From positions 1-64,000 of the forward strand of contig SCNI01000020.1 of the NCBI GenBank assembly GCA_005502775.1: a stretch of 64,000 bases of DNA. The letters run 5' to 3'. Under the pieces are notes generated by a model. It saw nothing but the letters and a program-made list of their open reading frames with translations. It was not told where the DNA came from and did not search any database. Shown piece after piece: positions 25,430 through 33,909 of this stretch. Origin of the DNA: Microbacteriaceae bacterium 3FA27C10 (GTDB lineage: Bacteria; Actinomycetota; Actinomycetes; Actinomycetales; Microbacteriaceae). Numbering within the stretch: position 1 is the stretch's first letter; each line of letters starts with the position of its first letter. Made by a program: the position numbers and the translations under genes.

Positions 25430-26128
25430 TCAGGATGCCGCGGGGGTGTGCTTCACGTGGGCGGCGATGTGGCCGAGCAGGGCGGCCACGAGGGTGATGA
25501 GGGCGGCGGCGGCGACCCCCCAGCCGATGTGGAGGTTGAGCAGCAGCGCGCCCACGCCGGCGCCCGCGGCGATCAGCACGATCGCGGCCGCGCGGCGGAA
25601 CCACGGCTGGCCCTTGCCGCCCGCGAGGCGCGAGTCGGCGGCGAAGCCGGTGATGGTGGAGGTGACCACCACGGTGGTGACGTCCTTCACCGCGATGTGC
25701 CGGGCGGTGGCGGCCTGCAGCCCCATCGCCGCGGCGAGCAGCACGGTCACCACGAGCTCCCATGGCTGCGGCGGCTTGCCGTTCATGACGAACAGGGCCA
25801 CCGCGAGGCCGGCCAGCACGACGCCCACCACGGTGAACGTCGAGGTGGTGCGGGTGGTCCACCCCGCCTTCACCGGCCGCAGCACGCGCCCGCCGATGGC
25901 GGCGCCGAGCATGAAGGCGAAGAGCGCGAGCAGCGGGCCGACCCAGGGCAGGCCGTCGGCGCCCGCGAGCGCCATGCCGAGGATGACGACGTTGCCGGTC
26001 ATGTTGCCCGCGAACACCTTGTCGAGACCGAGGTAGCCGACGGCGTCGACGACACCGGTGGAGAAGGTCAGCGCGAGCATGAGACCGAGGTGCAGATTGT
26101 CGCGATTGGCGCGGAGAGTCTGGAGCAT
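25430..26128 (-). CDS. YoaK/DUF1275 family membrane protein
   Basis: Protein of 232 residues with about six hydrophobic segments and the DUF1275 landmarks FSTGVVDAVGYLGL, FAGNMTGNVV and AMGLQAATARH. The family is widespread with no settled function. The start at 26128 has AGGA six bases upstream. A longer frame to 26371 adds a non-hydrophobic leader and is rejected. It is divergent from the formamidase. Confidence 0.86.
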   Translation of the reverse strand: MLQTLRANRDNLHLGLMLALTFSTGVVDAVGYLGLDKVFAGNMTGNVVILGMALAGADGLPWVGPLLALFAFMLGAAIGGRVLRPVKAGWTTRTTSTFTVVGVVLAGLAVALFVMNGKPPQPWELVVTVLLAAAMGLQAATARHIAVKDVTTVVVTSTITGFAADSRLAGGKGQPWFRRAAAIVLIAAGAGVGALLLNLHIGWGVAAAALITLVAALLGHIAAHVKHTPAAS

Positions 26129-26171
26129 GGCATTCCTGTCGGTGGGGTGGGGCCATCCAAGTGGATGCACG

Positions 26172-26185
26172 TTACAGGCGTGTAA
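26172..26185. promoter_or_regulatory. Dyad TTACA-N4-TGTAA upstream of DUF1275 gene
   Basis: A perfect inverted pair TTACA (26172-26176) and TGTAA (26181-26185) lies 44-57 bases before the DUF1275 start in the divergent gap. It could be an operator; the regulator is unknown. Confidence 0.3.
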
Positions 26186-26322
26186 AAGATGGCGTGCGAT
26201 GACGCCGACAACGCCCTGAAACGGTATCCGCTCGATCGATCGCGCGCCAAACGGGCGGTAGCCTCGGAAGTCCGTGGGCGCGGTGGCGTGCTCGCGGAAC
26301 GAGCACTGAGGATGGATGACCG

Positions 26323-27423
26323 ATGTCGATGTCTGCGGCACTGCAACCCGGCGCGGGGCCGATCCGCGCATCCGAGTACCTGGCGGCGAGCCGGGACACG
26401 CTGCTCTGGGGGCGGCTTCCCTGTGCCACCGACCGGGCCGTGCTCGAGATCGATCCGGGCACCGAGGTGACGATCGACACCATCAGCCACGAGGGCGTTC
26501 TCGAAGACCAGGGCCGCGACCCCGCCGCCTTCTTCGCGGCGCACGGGGTCGAGCGCGACTTCGTGCTCGAGGATGCGATCGCCCTGGCGGCGTCGGACTA
26601 CGCGCGGAGCGCATCCGACGGCCCGCACGTCATCACGGGGCCGATCGCCGTGCGCGGTGCGAAGCCGGGCGACCTGCTCAAGATGACGGTGCTCGAGACC
26701 TCGCCGCGCGTGCCCTACGGCGTGATCTCGAACCGGCACGGCAAGGGTGCGCTCGTAGGCGAGATGCCCCAGGGCGCTGCCGACGTGAGCGTGTTCGCCG
26801 AGCTGCAGCACACCCTCGAGGGCACGGCCTTCGGCACACTGCCGCTCGTGCCGGGCGGGGAGCGCTCGGTGCGCTTTCCGCTCAACCCCTTCCTCGGCAT
26901 CATGGGGGTCGCCGTCGCCGGCGACGAGCGGCCGCACTCGGTGCCGCCGGGGCCGCACGGCGGCAACATCGACATCAACCTGCTGACCGTGGGATCCTCG
27001 CTCTACCTGCCCGTGCAGGTGCCGGGCGCCCTCGCCTACGTGGGTGACCCGCACTTCGCCCAGGGCGACGGCGAGGTGGCGCTCACGGCGATGGAGGCCT
27101 CGCTGCGGGTCACCATCCGCTTCGAGCTCGTCGATCAGACCGATGCGCGGCGCGAGTTCGGCGACCTGGCCGGCCCGCTCGCGCAGACGAACGAGTTCCT
27201 CGTGCCCACCGGCATGGACCGCGACCTCGACGTGGCCGTGCAGAACTGCGTGAGGGCCGCGCTCGGCCTGCTCGAGGCCCGCTACGGCATGGACCGCGCG
27301 CTCGCCTACGCCTACCTCAGCGCCGCCACCGACTTCAACATCTCGCAGGTCGTCGACATCGTGAAGGGCGTGCACGCGCGCGTGCGCGTGTCGGACTTCG
27401 AGGGGGTGGGGTTCCATGGGTAG
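26323..27423 (+). CDS. Acetamidase/formamidase family protein (FmdA/AmdA)
   Basis: Protein of 366 residues of the metal-dependent FmdA/AmdA family, with HGKGAL, GERSVRFPLNPFLGIMGVA and GPHGGNIDINLL, the usual metal-site neighbourhood. The family releases ammonia from short amides. It overlaps the following fusion amidase by 8 bases, so both act in one pathway. Formamide or a ureide-derived amide such as oxamate is a plausible substrate; that is inference. Confidence 0.85.
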   Translation: MSMSAALQPGAGPIRASEYLAASRDTLLWGRLPCATDRAVLEIDPGTEVTIDTISHEGVLEDQGRDPAAFFAAHGVERDFVLEDAIALAASDYARSASDGPHVITGPIAVRGAKPGDLLKMTVLETSPRVPYGVISNRHGKGALVGEMPQGAADVSVFAELQHTLEGTAFGTLPLVPGGERSVRFPLNPFLGIMGVAVAGDERPHSVPPGPHGGNIDINLLTVGSSLYLPVQVPGALAYVGDPHFAQGDGEVALTAMEASLRVTIRFELVDQTDARREFGDLAGPLAQTNEFLVPTGMDRDLDVAVQNCVRAALGLLEARYGMDRALAYAYLSAATDFNISQVVDIVKGVHARVRVSDFEGVGFHG

Positions 27424-29212
27424 GCACTCCTCGGGTGTTCCGCTGCTGCCCCGGGGTTCGGTGGTCGCGAGCCTGACCGGTGCCGTCGAACTCGATCCGG
27501 CCGAGGCCGACGCGCTGCTCGAGGCCTTCCGGGCCTATGAGGCCGCGCTGATGACGAACGATCTCGCCGTGCTGGATGCCTCGTTCGCGCCGGGGGCCGC
27601 GACGCTGCGGGGAGATGCCAACGGGCTGCTGGTGGGGCACGACCGCATCAGCGCGTTCCGCGGCGTGCGCGGGGGAGTGCCGGCGCGCACGATCAGCGAG
27701 GTGCACCTGCGGGTGCTGTCGCCGACGGCCGTGCTCGTGGTGTCGGTGAGTGCGTTCGCGGCAGGGGGCTCCGGGCTGCAGACACAGCTCTGGGAGAAAG
27801 GGGATGCGGGCTCGCGGTGGGCGATCTCGGCGGCGCACGTGACCGGCGCAGCTCCCGCCCTCAACAAGGCGGTGTGGCGCGTGGTCGGGGCTCCTCTGGT
27901 TCCCGCGCTGCCGGCAGCGGCCGTCGCAGGACCGAACGCGGCGGCCGGCGGTGGCGCGGGTTCCTCGGCGGGCGGCGGCACGCGGGCGCTCGAGGGCCTG
28001 ACGGTGGCCGTGAAGGACCTCTACGACGTGGCCGGGTTCGCGGTGGGCGCGGGCGTCCCCGAGTACCTGGCCGAGGCATCCGTGGCCTCGAGCGACGCGG
28101 ATGCGGTGCACGCGCTGCGAGCGGCCGGTGCGGCCGTGCAGGGAATCGCACAGACCGACGAGTTCGCCTACAGCATCGCGGGTCGCAACGTGCACTACGG
28201 CACCCCGCCGAACCCCGCGGTGGCAGGAGCGATCCCGGGCGGCTCCTCGAGCGGGCCGGCGACGGCAGTCTCGCTCGGGCAGGCCGCCATCGGGCTCGCG
28301 ACGGACACCGCGGGGTCCATCCGCGTGCCGGCGTCGTATCAGGGGCTGTGGGGCATCCGCACCACCCACGGGGCCGTCAGCGCGCGCGGTCTGCTTCCGC
28401 TCGCCCCCTCCTTCGACACCGTCGGCTGGCTCACGCGCTCGGCCGCCGTGCTGCGCGCCGCCGCCGAGGTCTCGCTGCAGGGTGCTCCGGGCGCAGGCTT
28501 CGCCCCCATGCCGTCGCTTTCCCCCGGACTCGTCACTTTCGGCGCGAACGAGCCCGTTTCAGCGCCGAAAGTGACGAGTCCGGTGGGGGAAGCAGGGGGA
28601 GCAGGAGAGGGCGCGCGGTTCGCGGTGTCACGGGAGCTCGTGGCCTCGTGCTCGCCGGAGGTGCAGCGCGGGTTCCTCGCGCTCGTCGAGGAGCCCGCGT
28701 TCGGGCAGGTCGACGACGTGGACCTCGGCGATCTCGACGCCGTGTTCGCCGCCTTCCGCACGGTGCAGGGCGCCGAGGCGTGGCGCTCCGACGGCGAGTG
28801 GATCAGTGCGCATCCGGGGGTGCTCGCCCCCGACGTGGCCGAGCGCTTCGACATCGGGGCGGCGGTGACCGCCGAGTCCGAAGCCGCGGGCCGGGAGGCG
28901 CTCGCCGAGGCGCGCGCCCGGTTCGACGAGGTCTTGGCGGGGCGCATCCTGCTGCTGCCGTCGGCCTCGTCGGCCGCACCGGGCGTGAACGCGCCCGCCG
29001 AGGAGATCGGCGCGGTGCGTGCGGCGACGCTGCGCATGACGGCGGTGGCCGGCACCGGCGGCTACCCGGCGGTCTCGGCGCCCGTGCTGCGCGTGCCCAC
29101 CCCGGGCGGGAGCGCCCCGGTCGGCCTCTGCCTCGTGGGCCCGCGCGGCTCCGACCTCGCCCTGATCGACCTCGCCGCCTCGCTGGCCGAGACCCTCCTT
29201 TCGCGCCCTTGA
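27416..29212 (+). CDS. HpxZ/AtzH-like domain fused to amidase; probable oxalurate amidohydrolase
   Basis: Residues about 28-155 form an NTF2-like AtzH/HpxZ (DUF3225) domain. After an Ala/Gly linker, residues 190-590 form an amidase-signature enzyme with the Ser-cisSer-Lys set K200, S277/278 (GGSSSG) and S301 (DTAGSIRVP). In Klebsiella hpxWXYZ these are separate proteins acting on oxalurate. The next gene makes a ureidoglycine aminotransferase, whose product is oxalurate, which supports that substrate. The name is a context-based inference. Residues 370-389 lie in a palindromic insert shared with mutM. Confidence 0.78.
   Translation: MGRHSSGVPLLPRGSVVASLTGAVELDPAEADALLEAFRAYEAALMTNDLAVLDASFAPGAATLRGDANGLLVGHDRISAFRGVRGGVPARTISEVHLRVLSPTAVLVVSVSAFAAGGSGLQTQLWEKGDAGSRWAISAAHVTGAAPALNKAVWRVVGAPLVPALPAAAVAGPNAAAGGGAGSSAGGGTRALEGLTVAVKDLYDVAGFAVGAGVPEYLAEASVASSDADAVHALRAAGAAVQGIAQTDEFAYSIAGRNVHYGTPPNPAVAGAIPGGSSSGPATAVSLGQAAIGLATDTAGSIRVPASYQGLWGIRTTHGAVSARGLLPLAPSFDTVGWLTRSAAVLRAAAEVSLQGAPGAGFAPMPSLSPGLVTFGANEPVSAPKVTSPVGEAGGAGEGARFAVSRELVASCSPEVQRGFLALVEEPAFGQVDDVDLGDLDAVFAAFRTVQGAEAWRSDGEWISAHPGVLAPDVAERFDIGAAVTAESEAAGREALAEARARFDEVLAGRILLLPSASSAAPGVNAPAEEIGAVRAATLRMTAVAGTGGYPAVSAPVLRVPTPGGSAPVGLCLVGPRGSDLALIDLAASLAETLLSRP
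28517..28590 (+). repeat. In-frame palindromic element within the amidase gene
   Basis: Arms 28524-28545 and 28562-28583 are perfectly complementary over 22 bases around a 16-base loop, with outer CTTTCCCC and GGGGGAAG arms. It shares GACTCGTCACTTTCGG-type sequence, loop length and reading frame with the mutM element. The peptide here contains GLVTFGANEPVSAPKV and interrupts the amidase domain without a frameshift. Confidence 0.7.
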
Positions 29213-29260
29213 CGCCCTGGTCGGCGGATCGGGGAGGTCTGTGCGCGCATCCGGCGGCGT

Positions 29261-29286
29261 GAAACATGGTTGAAACAGTCGTTTCG
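29261..29286 (+). promoter_or_regulatory. Candidate GlnR box before the ureidoglycine aminotransferase
   Basis: GAAAC (29261-29265), six bases, GAAAC (29272-29276), then GTTTC making a GAAAC-AGTC-GTTTC dyad. The GAAACATGGTYG core recurs at 42402 before the amino-acid importer. The AC-n9-AC spacing agrees with known GlnR sites. Confidence 0.45.
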
Positions 29287-29327
29287 TAGGCTGGAGCTCG
29301 AGAAACAGACTTTTCGAGGAGACCGTC

Positions 29328-30557
29328 ATCGACACGCACGCGATCAACCCGCCGCCCCGCCTGCTCATGGGTCCCGGCCCGATCAACGCCGACCCGCGCG
29401 TGCTGCGGGCGATGTCGGCTCAGCTCGTGGGCCAGTACGACCCGGCGATGACCGCCTACATGAACGAGACCATGGCGCTCTACCGCGAGGTGTTCCAGAC
29501 CCGCAACGAGCAGACGCTGCTCATCGACGGCACCTCCCGAGCCGGCATCGAGGCCGCGATCGTGTCTCTCGTGGCCCCCGGCGACCGGGTGCTCGTGCCG
29601 ATCTTCGGCCGCTTCGGTCACCTGCTGCGCGAGATCGCCGAGCGCGCCGGCGCCGAGGTGCACGTGATCGAACGCGAGTGGGGCACGGTGTTCACCGAGG
29701 CCGAGATCGAGGCCGCGATCGTCGAGACGAAGCCGAAGCTGCTGGCCGTGGTGCACGGCGACACCTCCACCACCGTCGCGCAGCCCCTCGAGGGACTGGG
29801 CGCCCTGTGCGAGAAGCACGGCGTGCTCTTCTACACCGACGTCACCGCGAGCCTCGGCGGCAACGCCTTCGACACGGATGCGCTGGGCCTCGACGCCGTG
29901 ACCGCCGGCCTCCAGAAATGCCTGGGCGGGCCCTCCGGCTCGGCGCCCGCCACCTTCTCGTCGAAGGCCGTCGAGGTGATCAACGGTCGCAAGAGCATCG
30001 AGGCGGGCATCGCAGGTGACGCCTCGGAGATCCACGCCACGCGCATCCGGTCGAACTACTTCGACCTCGCCATGATCTTCGACTACTGGGGCGAGAAGCG
30101 GCTCAACCACCACACCGAGGCCACCTCGATGCTCTACGGCGCCCGGGAGTGCGCGCGACTGCTCGTCGACGAGGGCCTGCCGGCCGCCGTCGAGCGGCAT
30201 CGCCTGCACGGTGCCGCGATGCTCGCCGGCGTGCAGGGACTCGGGCTCGCGACCTTCGGAGACCTGAGCGTGAAGATGAACAACGTGGTGGCCGTGGTCA
30301 TCCCCGACGGGGTGAACGGCGACGCCGTGCGCGGCTCGCTGCTGGAGGACTTCGGCATCGAGATCGGAACGAGCTTCGGCCCGCTGCACGGCAAGGTCTG
30401 GCGCATCGGCACCATGGGCTACAACGCCCGAAAGGATGCGGTGCTCACCACCCTCGCGGCCCTCGAGCAGGTGCTGCGGCGGCAGGGCGCCTCCGTCGCC
30501 TCCGGCGGCGGTGTCGGCGCCGCCTTCGACATCTACGCCGACGCGGCCCGGGCATGA
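29328..30557 (+). CDS. pucG: (S)-ureidoglycine-glyoxylate aminotransferase PucG, apparent AUC start
   Basis: Fold-type I PLP aminotransferase moving the amino group of ureidoglycine to glyoxylate, giving oxalurate and glycine. PPPRLLMGPGPI near the start and the PLP-lysine region GLQKCLGGPSGS match the PucG/AGT group. The frame is open from a TGA at 29271 but has no ATG, GTG or TTG before ATG 29367, which would remove PPPRLL and lacks a Shine-Dalgarno. GAGGAGA (29316-29322) points to ATC at 29328, giving 409 residues. The noncanonical start is inferred; ATG 29367 is the alternative. Confidence 0.85.
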   Translation: MDTHAINPPPRLLMGPGPINADPRVLRAMSAQLVGQYDPAMTAYMNETMALYREVFQTRNEQTLLIDGTSRAGIEAAIVSLVAPGDRVLVPIFGRFGHLLREIAERAGAEVHVIEREWGTVFTEAEIEAAIVETKPKLLAVVHGDTSTTVAQPLEGLGALCEKHGVLFYTDVTASLGGNAFDTDALGLDAVTAGLQKCLGGPSGSAPATFSSKAVEVINGRKSIEAGIAGDASEIHATRIRSNYFDLAMIFDYWGEKRLNHHTEATSMLYGARECARLLVDEGLPAAVERHRLHGAAMLAGVQGLGLATFGDLSVKMNNVVAVVIPDGVNGDAVRGSLLEDFGIEIGTSFGPLHGKVWRIGTMGYNARKDAVLTTLAALEQVLRRQGASVASGGGVGAAFDIYADAARA

Positions 30558-30588
30558 CCCCGGCCGCCGGCACGGAAAGGACCGTCTC

Positions 30589-31860
30589 ATGACCGTTCTC
30601 GAGACCACGAGCGCCCGCAGCATCCTGGACCGCTGCGACGAGCTCGCCACGTACTCCTCGCTGCCCGACGGGCTCATCCAGCGCGTCTACCTCTCGAAGG
30701 AGCACGCCGAGGTCAACGCCATCGCGGCCGAGTGGATGCAGCAAGCCGGCATGACGACGTGGCAGGATGCCGCGGGCAACCAGTGCGGCCGCCTCGAGGG
30801 CGCGGTTCCCGGCCTCCCGGCGCTGCTGCTCGGCAGCCACCTCGACACCGTTCCCTCGGCCGGCAAGTACGACGGCATCCTCGGCGTGCTCACCGCGATC
30901 GCCGTGGTGGAGCGCATCTACGCCTCGGGCCGGGCGCTGCCCTTCGCCATCGAGGTCGTGGCCTTCGCCGACGAGGAGGGCACCCGCTTCGGTCGCGCCC
31001 TGCTCGGCAGCCGTGCGCTCGCCGGCACCTGGGACGACGCCTGGTGGGAGCTCCAGGGCGAAGACGGCGTCACCCTGCGAGACGCCTTCACCGCCTGGGG
31101 ACTCGACCCGGCGGCGATCGGCGAGGCCGCCCGCAATCCCGGCGACCTCCTCGGCTACCTCGAAGCCCACATCGAGCAGGGCCCCTACCTCGAAGACGAG
31201 AACAAGGCGCTCGGTATCGTGTCGTCGATCGCAGGCGCCCGACGCTTCCTGGTGACCGTCGTCGGCCGGGCCGGTCACTCGGGCACCCCCTACGAGCGGA
31301 GGCGCGACGCGCTCGCCGGAGCCGCGGATGCGATCATCGCCATCGAGCGCATCGCCCGCTCCGCCCAGCTGATCGCCACGGTCGGCCACCTCGAGGTGTT
31401 CCCCGACGCGGTCAACGTCATCCCGGGCAAGGTGGAGTTCAGCCTCGACCTGCGCGGCGAGTACGACTCCGAGCGCGACCGCATCTGGACCGTCATCCAG
31501 GACATGCTCTCCGACATCTGCCGTCAGCGGCGCCTGCGCTGGGAGAGCGTCGAGACGCACTCCGCCCCGGCGGCCGTGTGCAGTGCGCGCCTGCGCGGAG
31601 TGATCGCCGAAGGCATCCGCTCCACCGGCGACCAGCGGCCCATGTCGCTGTTCTCCAAGGCCGGGCACGACGCCATGGCCGTGGCCGAGATCACCGAGAT
31701 CGGGATGCTGTTCGTGCGTTGCGAGGGCGGCGTGAGCCACAACCCGGCCGAGCACGTGACCGAGGACGACGTGGCGAAGACGATCGATGCCTTCGAGCGC
31801 GCGGTGCTCGCGCTCGTCGACGCGGCCGAGCGCGAGGCGGCGGACGGTGCCCGGGCCTGA
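30589..31860 (+). CDS. allC: Allantoate amidohydrolase (M20 family)
   Basis: Metal-dependent hydrolase of 423 residues releasing ammonia and CO2 from allantoate to give ureidoglycine. M20 metal motifs are GSHLDTV, ADEEGTRFGRALLGSR and SHNPAEHV, and VVGRAGHSGTP lies in the dimerisation domain. GGAAAGGA precedes the ATG. It follows pucG by 31 bases, so ureidoglycine is made and transaminated by adjacent enzymes. N-carbamoyl-amino-acid hydrolases are close relatives, but the context favours allantoate. Confidence 0.9.
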   Translation: MTVLETTSARSILDRCDELATYSSLPDGLIQRVYLSKEHAEVNAIAAEWMQQAGMTTWQDAAGNQCGRLEGAVPGLPALLLGSHLDTVPSAGKYDGILGVLTAIAVVERIYASGRALPFAIEVVAFADEEGTRFGRALLGSRALAGTWDDAWWELQGEDGVTLRDAFTAWGLDPAAIGEAARNPGDLLGYLEAHIEQGPYLEDENKALGIVSSIAGARRFLVTVVGRAGHSGTPYERRRDALAGAADAIIAIERIARSAQLIATVGHLEVFPDAVNVIPGKVEFSLDLRGEYDSERDRIWTVIQDMLSDICRQRRLRWESVETHSAPAAVCSARLRGVIAEGIRSTGDQRPMSLFSKAGHDAMAVAEITEIGMLFVRCEGGVSHNPAEHVTEDDVAKTIDAFERAVLALVDAAEREAADGARA

Positions 31861-31996
31861 GGCGGGTGCCGTGGCCGGCACCGAGCCGGGAGTTCGCGGT
31901 GCGAGCGGCAGGGCGGGGGTTCGGGCCGGCGCGACCGGGGCCTCGGGCGGCGCCGATGATCCGGGCGGGGATCGCCGGGCTCGAACGGGCGCCCCG

Positions 31997-32821
31997 ATGA
32001 ACATCGGGCAGCGAATCGACCGGTCCTACGGCGAGCTCTCGCCGCAGGAGCAGCGGGCGGCCGACTTCATCCTCGACCACCTCGGCGACCTGGCGATCTA
32101 CTCCGGCACCGAGCTCGCGCAGCGCAGCGGGGTGTCCAAGGCCACCGTGTCGCGGCTGTTCCGACGGCTCGGCTTCGAGAACGCGCAGGAGGTGCGGGAG
32201 CACGCGCGCTCGCTGCGCTCGTCGGGCGTGCCGGTGGGCGGAGGCGCGTCGGGGGCGTCCGCCGACCTCTCGGCCCACCTCGTGCGCGAGGTCGAGAACC
32301 TGCGGCGCACCTTCGACGCGCTCGGGCCCGATCGGCTCGAGCAGACCACGGCGCTGCTCGTGCGCAGCCGCACGGTGACGGTGGTGGGGCTGCGCAACAG
32401 CCACGCTCTCGCGCTGCACCTGCGTGAGCAGCTCGCGCAGGGCCGCGCGGGGGTTCAGCTCGCGCCGCTGCCCGGGCAGACCGTGGCCGAGGAGTTCGCC
32501 GAGCGGGATGCGCGCGACGCGGCCGTGGTGTTCGGATTCCGCCGGCGCACCTCGGGATTCGGGCGCATGGTCGCGGGCATCGCCTCGCGCGGGGTGCCGA
32601 TCGTGCTCATCGGCGACGCGTCGGCGAGGCGCTATGCCGAGTTCGCGGCGGTCTGGATCGAGTGCCCGATCGACAGCGTCTCACCGCTGGACAGCTACGC
32701 GAGCGCCACGAGCCTCGTGAACGTGCTGGCGTCGAGCGTGCTCGCGGCCCGGGTGCGGGAGAGCCGCACCCGGATCGCGGCGATCAACGGGCTCTACGAG
32801 GAGCTGGGGGAGCTGGAGTAG
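31997..32821 (+). CDS. MurR/RpiR-family transcriptional regulator
   Basis: Protein of 274 residues with an N-terminal RpiR helix-turn-helix (GTELAQRSGVSKATVSRLFRR) and a C-terminal SIS domain that usually binds phosphosugars. RpiR-type regulators are also found with purine/ureide genes, and this one lies between allC and the remaining ureide genes. Start ATG 31997 has no strong Shine-Dalgarno. The frame is open further upstream, so the start is less certain than the family. Confidence 0.85.
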   Translation: MNIGQRIDRSYGELSPQEQRAADFILDHLGDLAIYSGTELAQRSGVSKATVSRLFRRLGFENAQEVREHARSLRSSGVPVGGGASGASADLSAHLVREVENLRRTFDALGPDRLEQTTALLVRSRTVTVVGLRNSHALALHLREQLAQGRAGVQLAPLPGQTVAEEFAERDARDAAVVFGFRRRTSGFGRMVAGIASRGVPIVLIGDASARRYAEFAAVWIECPIDSVSPLDSYASATSLVNVLASSVLAARVRESRTRIAAINGLYEELGELE

Positions 32822-32822
32822 G

Positions 32823-32849
32823 GGTGCTGGCGGTGCTGGCGGTGCTGGC
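32823..32849 (+). repeat. Three tandem 9-base units
   Basis: GGTGCTGGC is repeated three times directly after the regulator stop and runs into repeat copy C. It may be prone to slippage. Confidence 0.6.
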
Positions 32850-32984
32850 TGCCCCGTGGGCGCCGTGCTTCGCGCGCCGTCCACGGGTCGCGCCGGTCCT
32901 CGTCCGGCGCTCCGCGACAGCCGAGCGTGCGGTCGCTTCACGGCCGTGCGCTCGCCCTGGGTCGTCGAGGAGGGCCTGTTGCGT
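32847..32984 (+). repeat. Structured 3' repeat, copy C
   Basis: This copy lies 25 bases after the RpiR-gene stop in the sense direction. The first stem (CCCGTGGGCGCCGTG with CGCGCCGTCCACGGG) has one mismatch. The distal end GTCGTCGAGGAGGGCCTGT matches copy A almost exactly, defining the repeat boundary. Further hairpins at 32982 and 33058 follow it. Confidence 0.8.
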
Positions 32985-33001
32985 TCGGACCCACCCGAAC
33001 G
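32982..33001 (+). terminator. Small hairpin after repeat C
   Basis: CGTTCGG (32982-32988) and CCGAACG (32995-33001) form a perfect 7-base stem with a 6-base loop. Confidence 0.4.
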
Positions 33002-33057
33002 TCTCTGGCGTGCGGCCGGGCCGGCGGGCTCGCGACTGGCAGCGTTGACTTGTGGCG

Positions 33058-33107
33058 GGTCGCGCTAAGCGTTGCGTTCGGCGCTTGTGGGAGCGCCTAG
33101 CGCGACC
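33058..33107. terminator. Inverted repeat between convergent genes
   Basis: GGTCGCGCTAAGCG (33058-33071) and CGCCTAGCGCGACC (33094-33107) pair over 14 positions with one mismatch around a 22-base loop, 25 bases from the stop of the F420 reductase gene. The remainder of 32822-33132 holds no gene. Confidence 0.55.
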
Positions 33108-33132
33108 TGGCGGGCAGGGTGGAGCGGGGTTG

Positions 33133-33846
33133 TCAGGCCTGCTGGGACTGGTGTTCTGCGTCGGCAGTGGCCAGGGCCTCGGCGGTCATGTCGGCGTAGC
33201 GCTTCGCCGCGGCGAGCTTCTCGACCGCGACGGGAGCGGTCATCTTCGTGACGTAGGCGGGCGTGTCGCGCTGGAAGCGCCATCCCTCGGCCAGGGGGCC
33301 CGCATCCACGGTATCGAAGCCGAACTCGTCGAACAGCGCGGTGACGAGGGCCTTCGCCGCAGCGTCGTCGCCCGCGATCGGGAGGGCGCGGCGGTCGTGG
33401 GTGCCGGCGGGGCTGCCATCGGTGGTGAGGTCGGCCGCCATGATGTTGTTGACGCCCTTGACGACCTTCGAGGTGGGGAGGTGGGCCTGCAGCAGTTCGG
33501 AGACGGTGGTCGTCTCCTCCTCGAGCGGGGTGATGCGGCCGTCGCGTTCCCAGTAGTAGTTGTTCGTGTCGATGACGACCTTGCCGGCGAGCGGCTCGGC
33601 GGGCACCTCGAGGTAGTTCTTGAACGGAACGGTCACGACCACGAGATCACCGGCGGCGGCCGCCTGGGCGGGCGTGGAGGCCGTGGCCTGCGGACCGAGC
33701 TCGGCCACGAGCTCCGAGAGCGTCTCCGGGCCGCGTGAGTTGCTCAGCACCACCTGGTAGCCGTGCGCGACGGCGAGGCGGGCGAGCTGGCTGCCGATGT
33801 GTCCGGCGCCGATGAATCCGATCGTGGTGAGTCCTGTGGCTGTCAT
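33133..33846 (-). CDS. NADPH-dependent F420 reductase-like protein
   Basis: Protein of 237 residues. The N-terminal Rossmann motif IGFIGAGHIGSQLA and the following NSRGPETL are typical of NADP oxidoreductase, coenzyme F420-dependent (Fno-like). Such enzymes exchange hydride between NADPH and F420, feeding the LLM-type F420 enzymes encoded in this window. Start ATG 33846 is preferred over a longer frame to 33894. A plain NADP-dependent oxidoreductase of the same fold remains possible. Confidence 0.82.
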   Translation of the reverse strand: MTATGLTTIGFIGAGHIGSQLARLAVAHGYQVVLSNSRGPETLSELVAELGPQATASTPAQAAAAGDLVVVTVPFKNYLEVPAEPLAGKVVIDTNNYYWERDGRITPLEEETTTVSELLQAHLPTSKVVKGVNNIMAADLTTDGSPAGTHDRRALPIAGDDAAAKALVTALFDEFGFDTVDAGPLAEGWRFQRDTPAYVTKMTAPVAVEKLAAAKRYADMTAEALATADAEHQSQQA

Positions 33847-33909
33847 GCCTCGAGTCAACGCCTGGCGGCACCCGGTTCTTCCTCGGTTCAGCACAATCGC
33901 AGATGCCGG

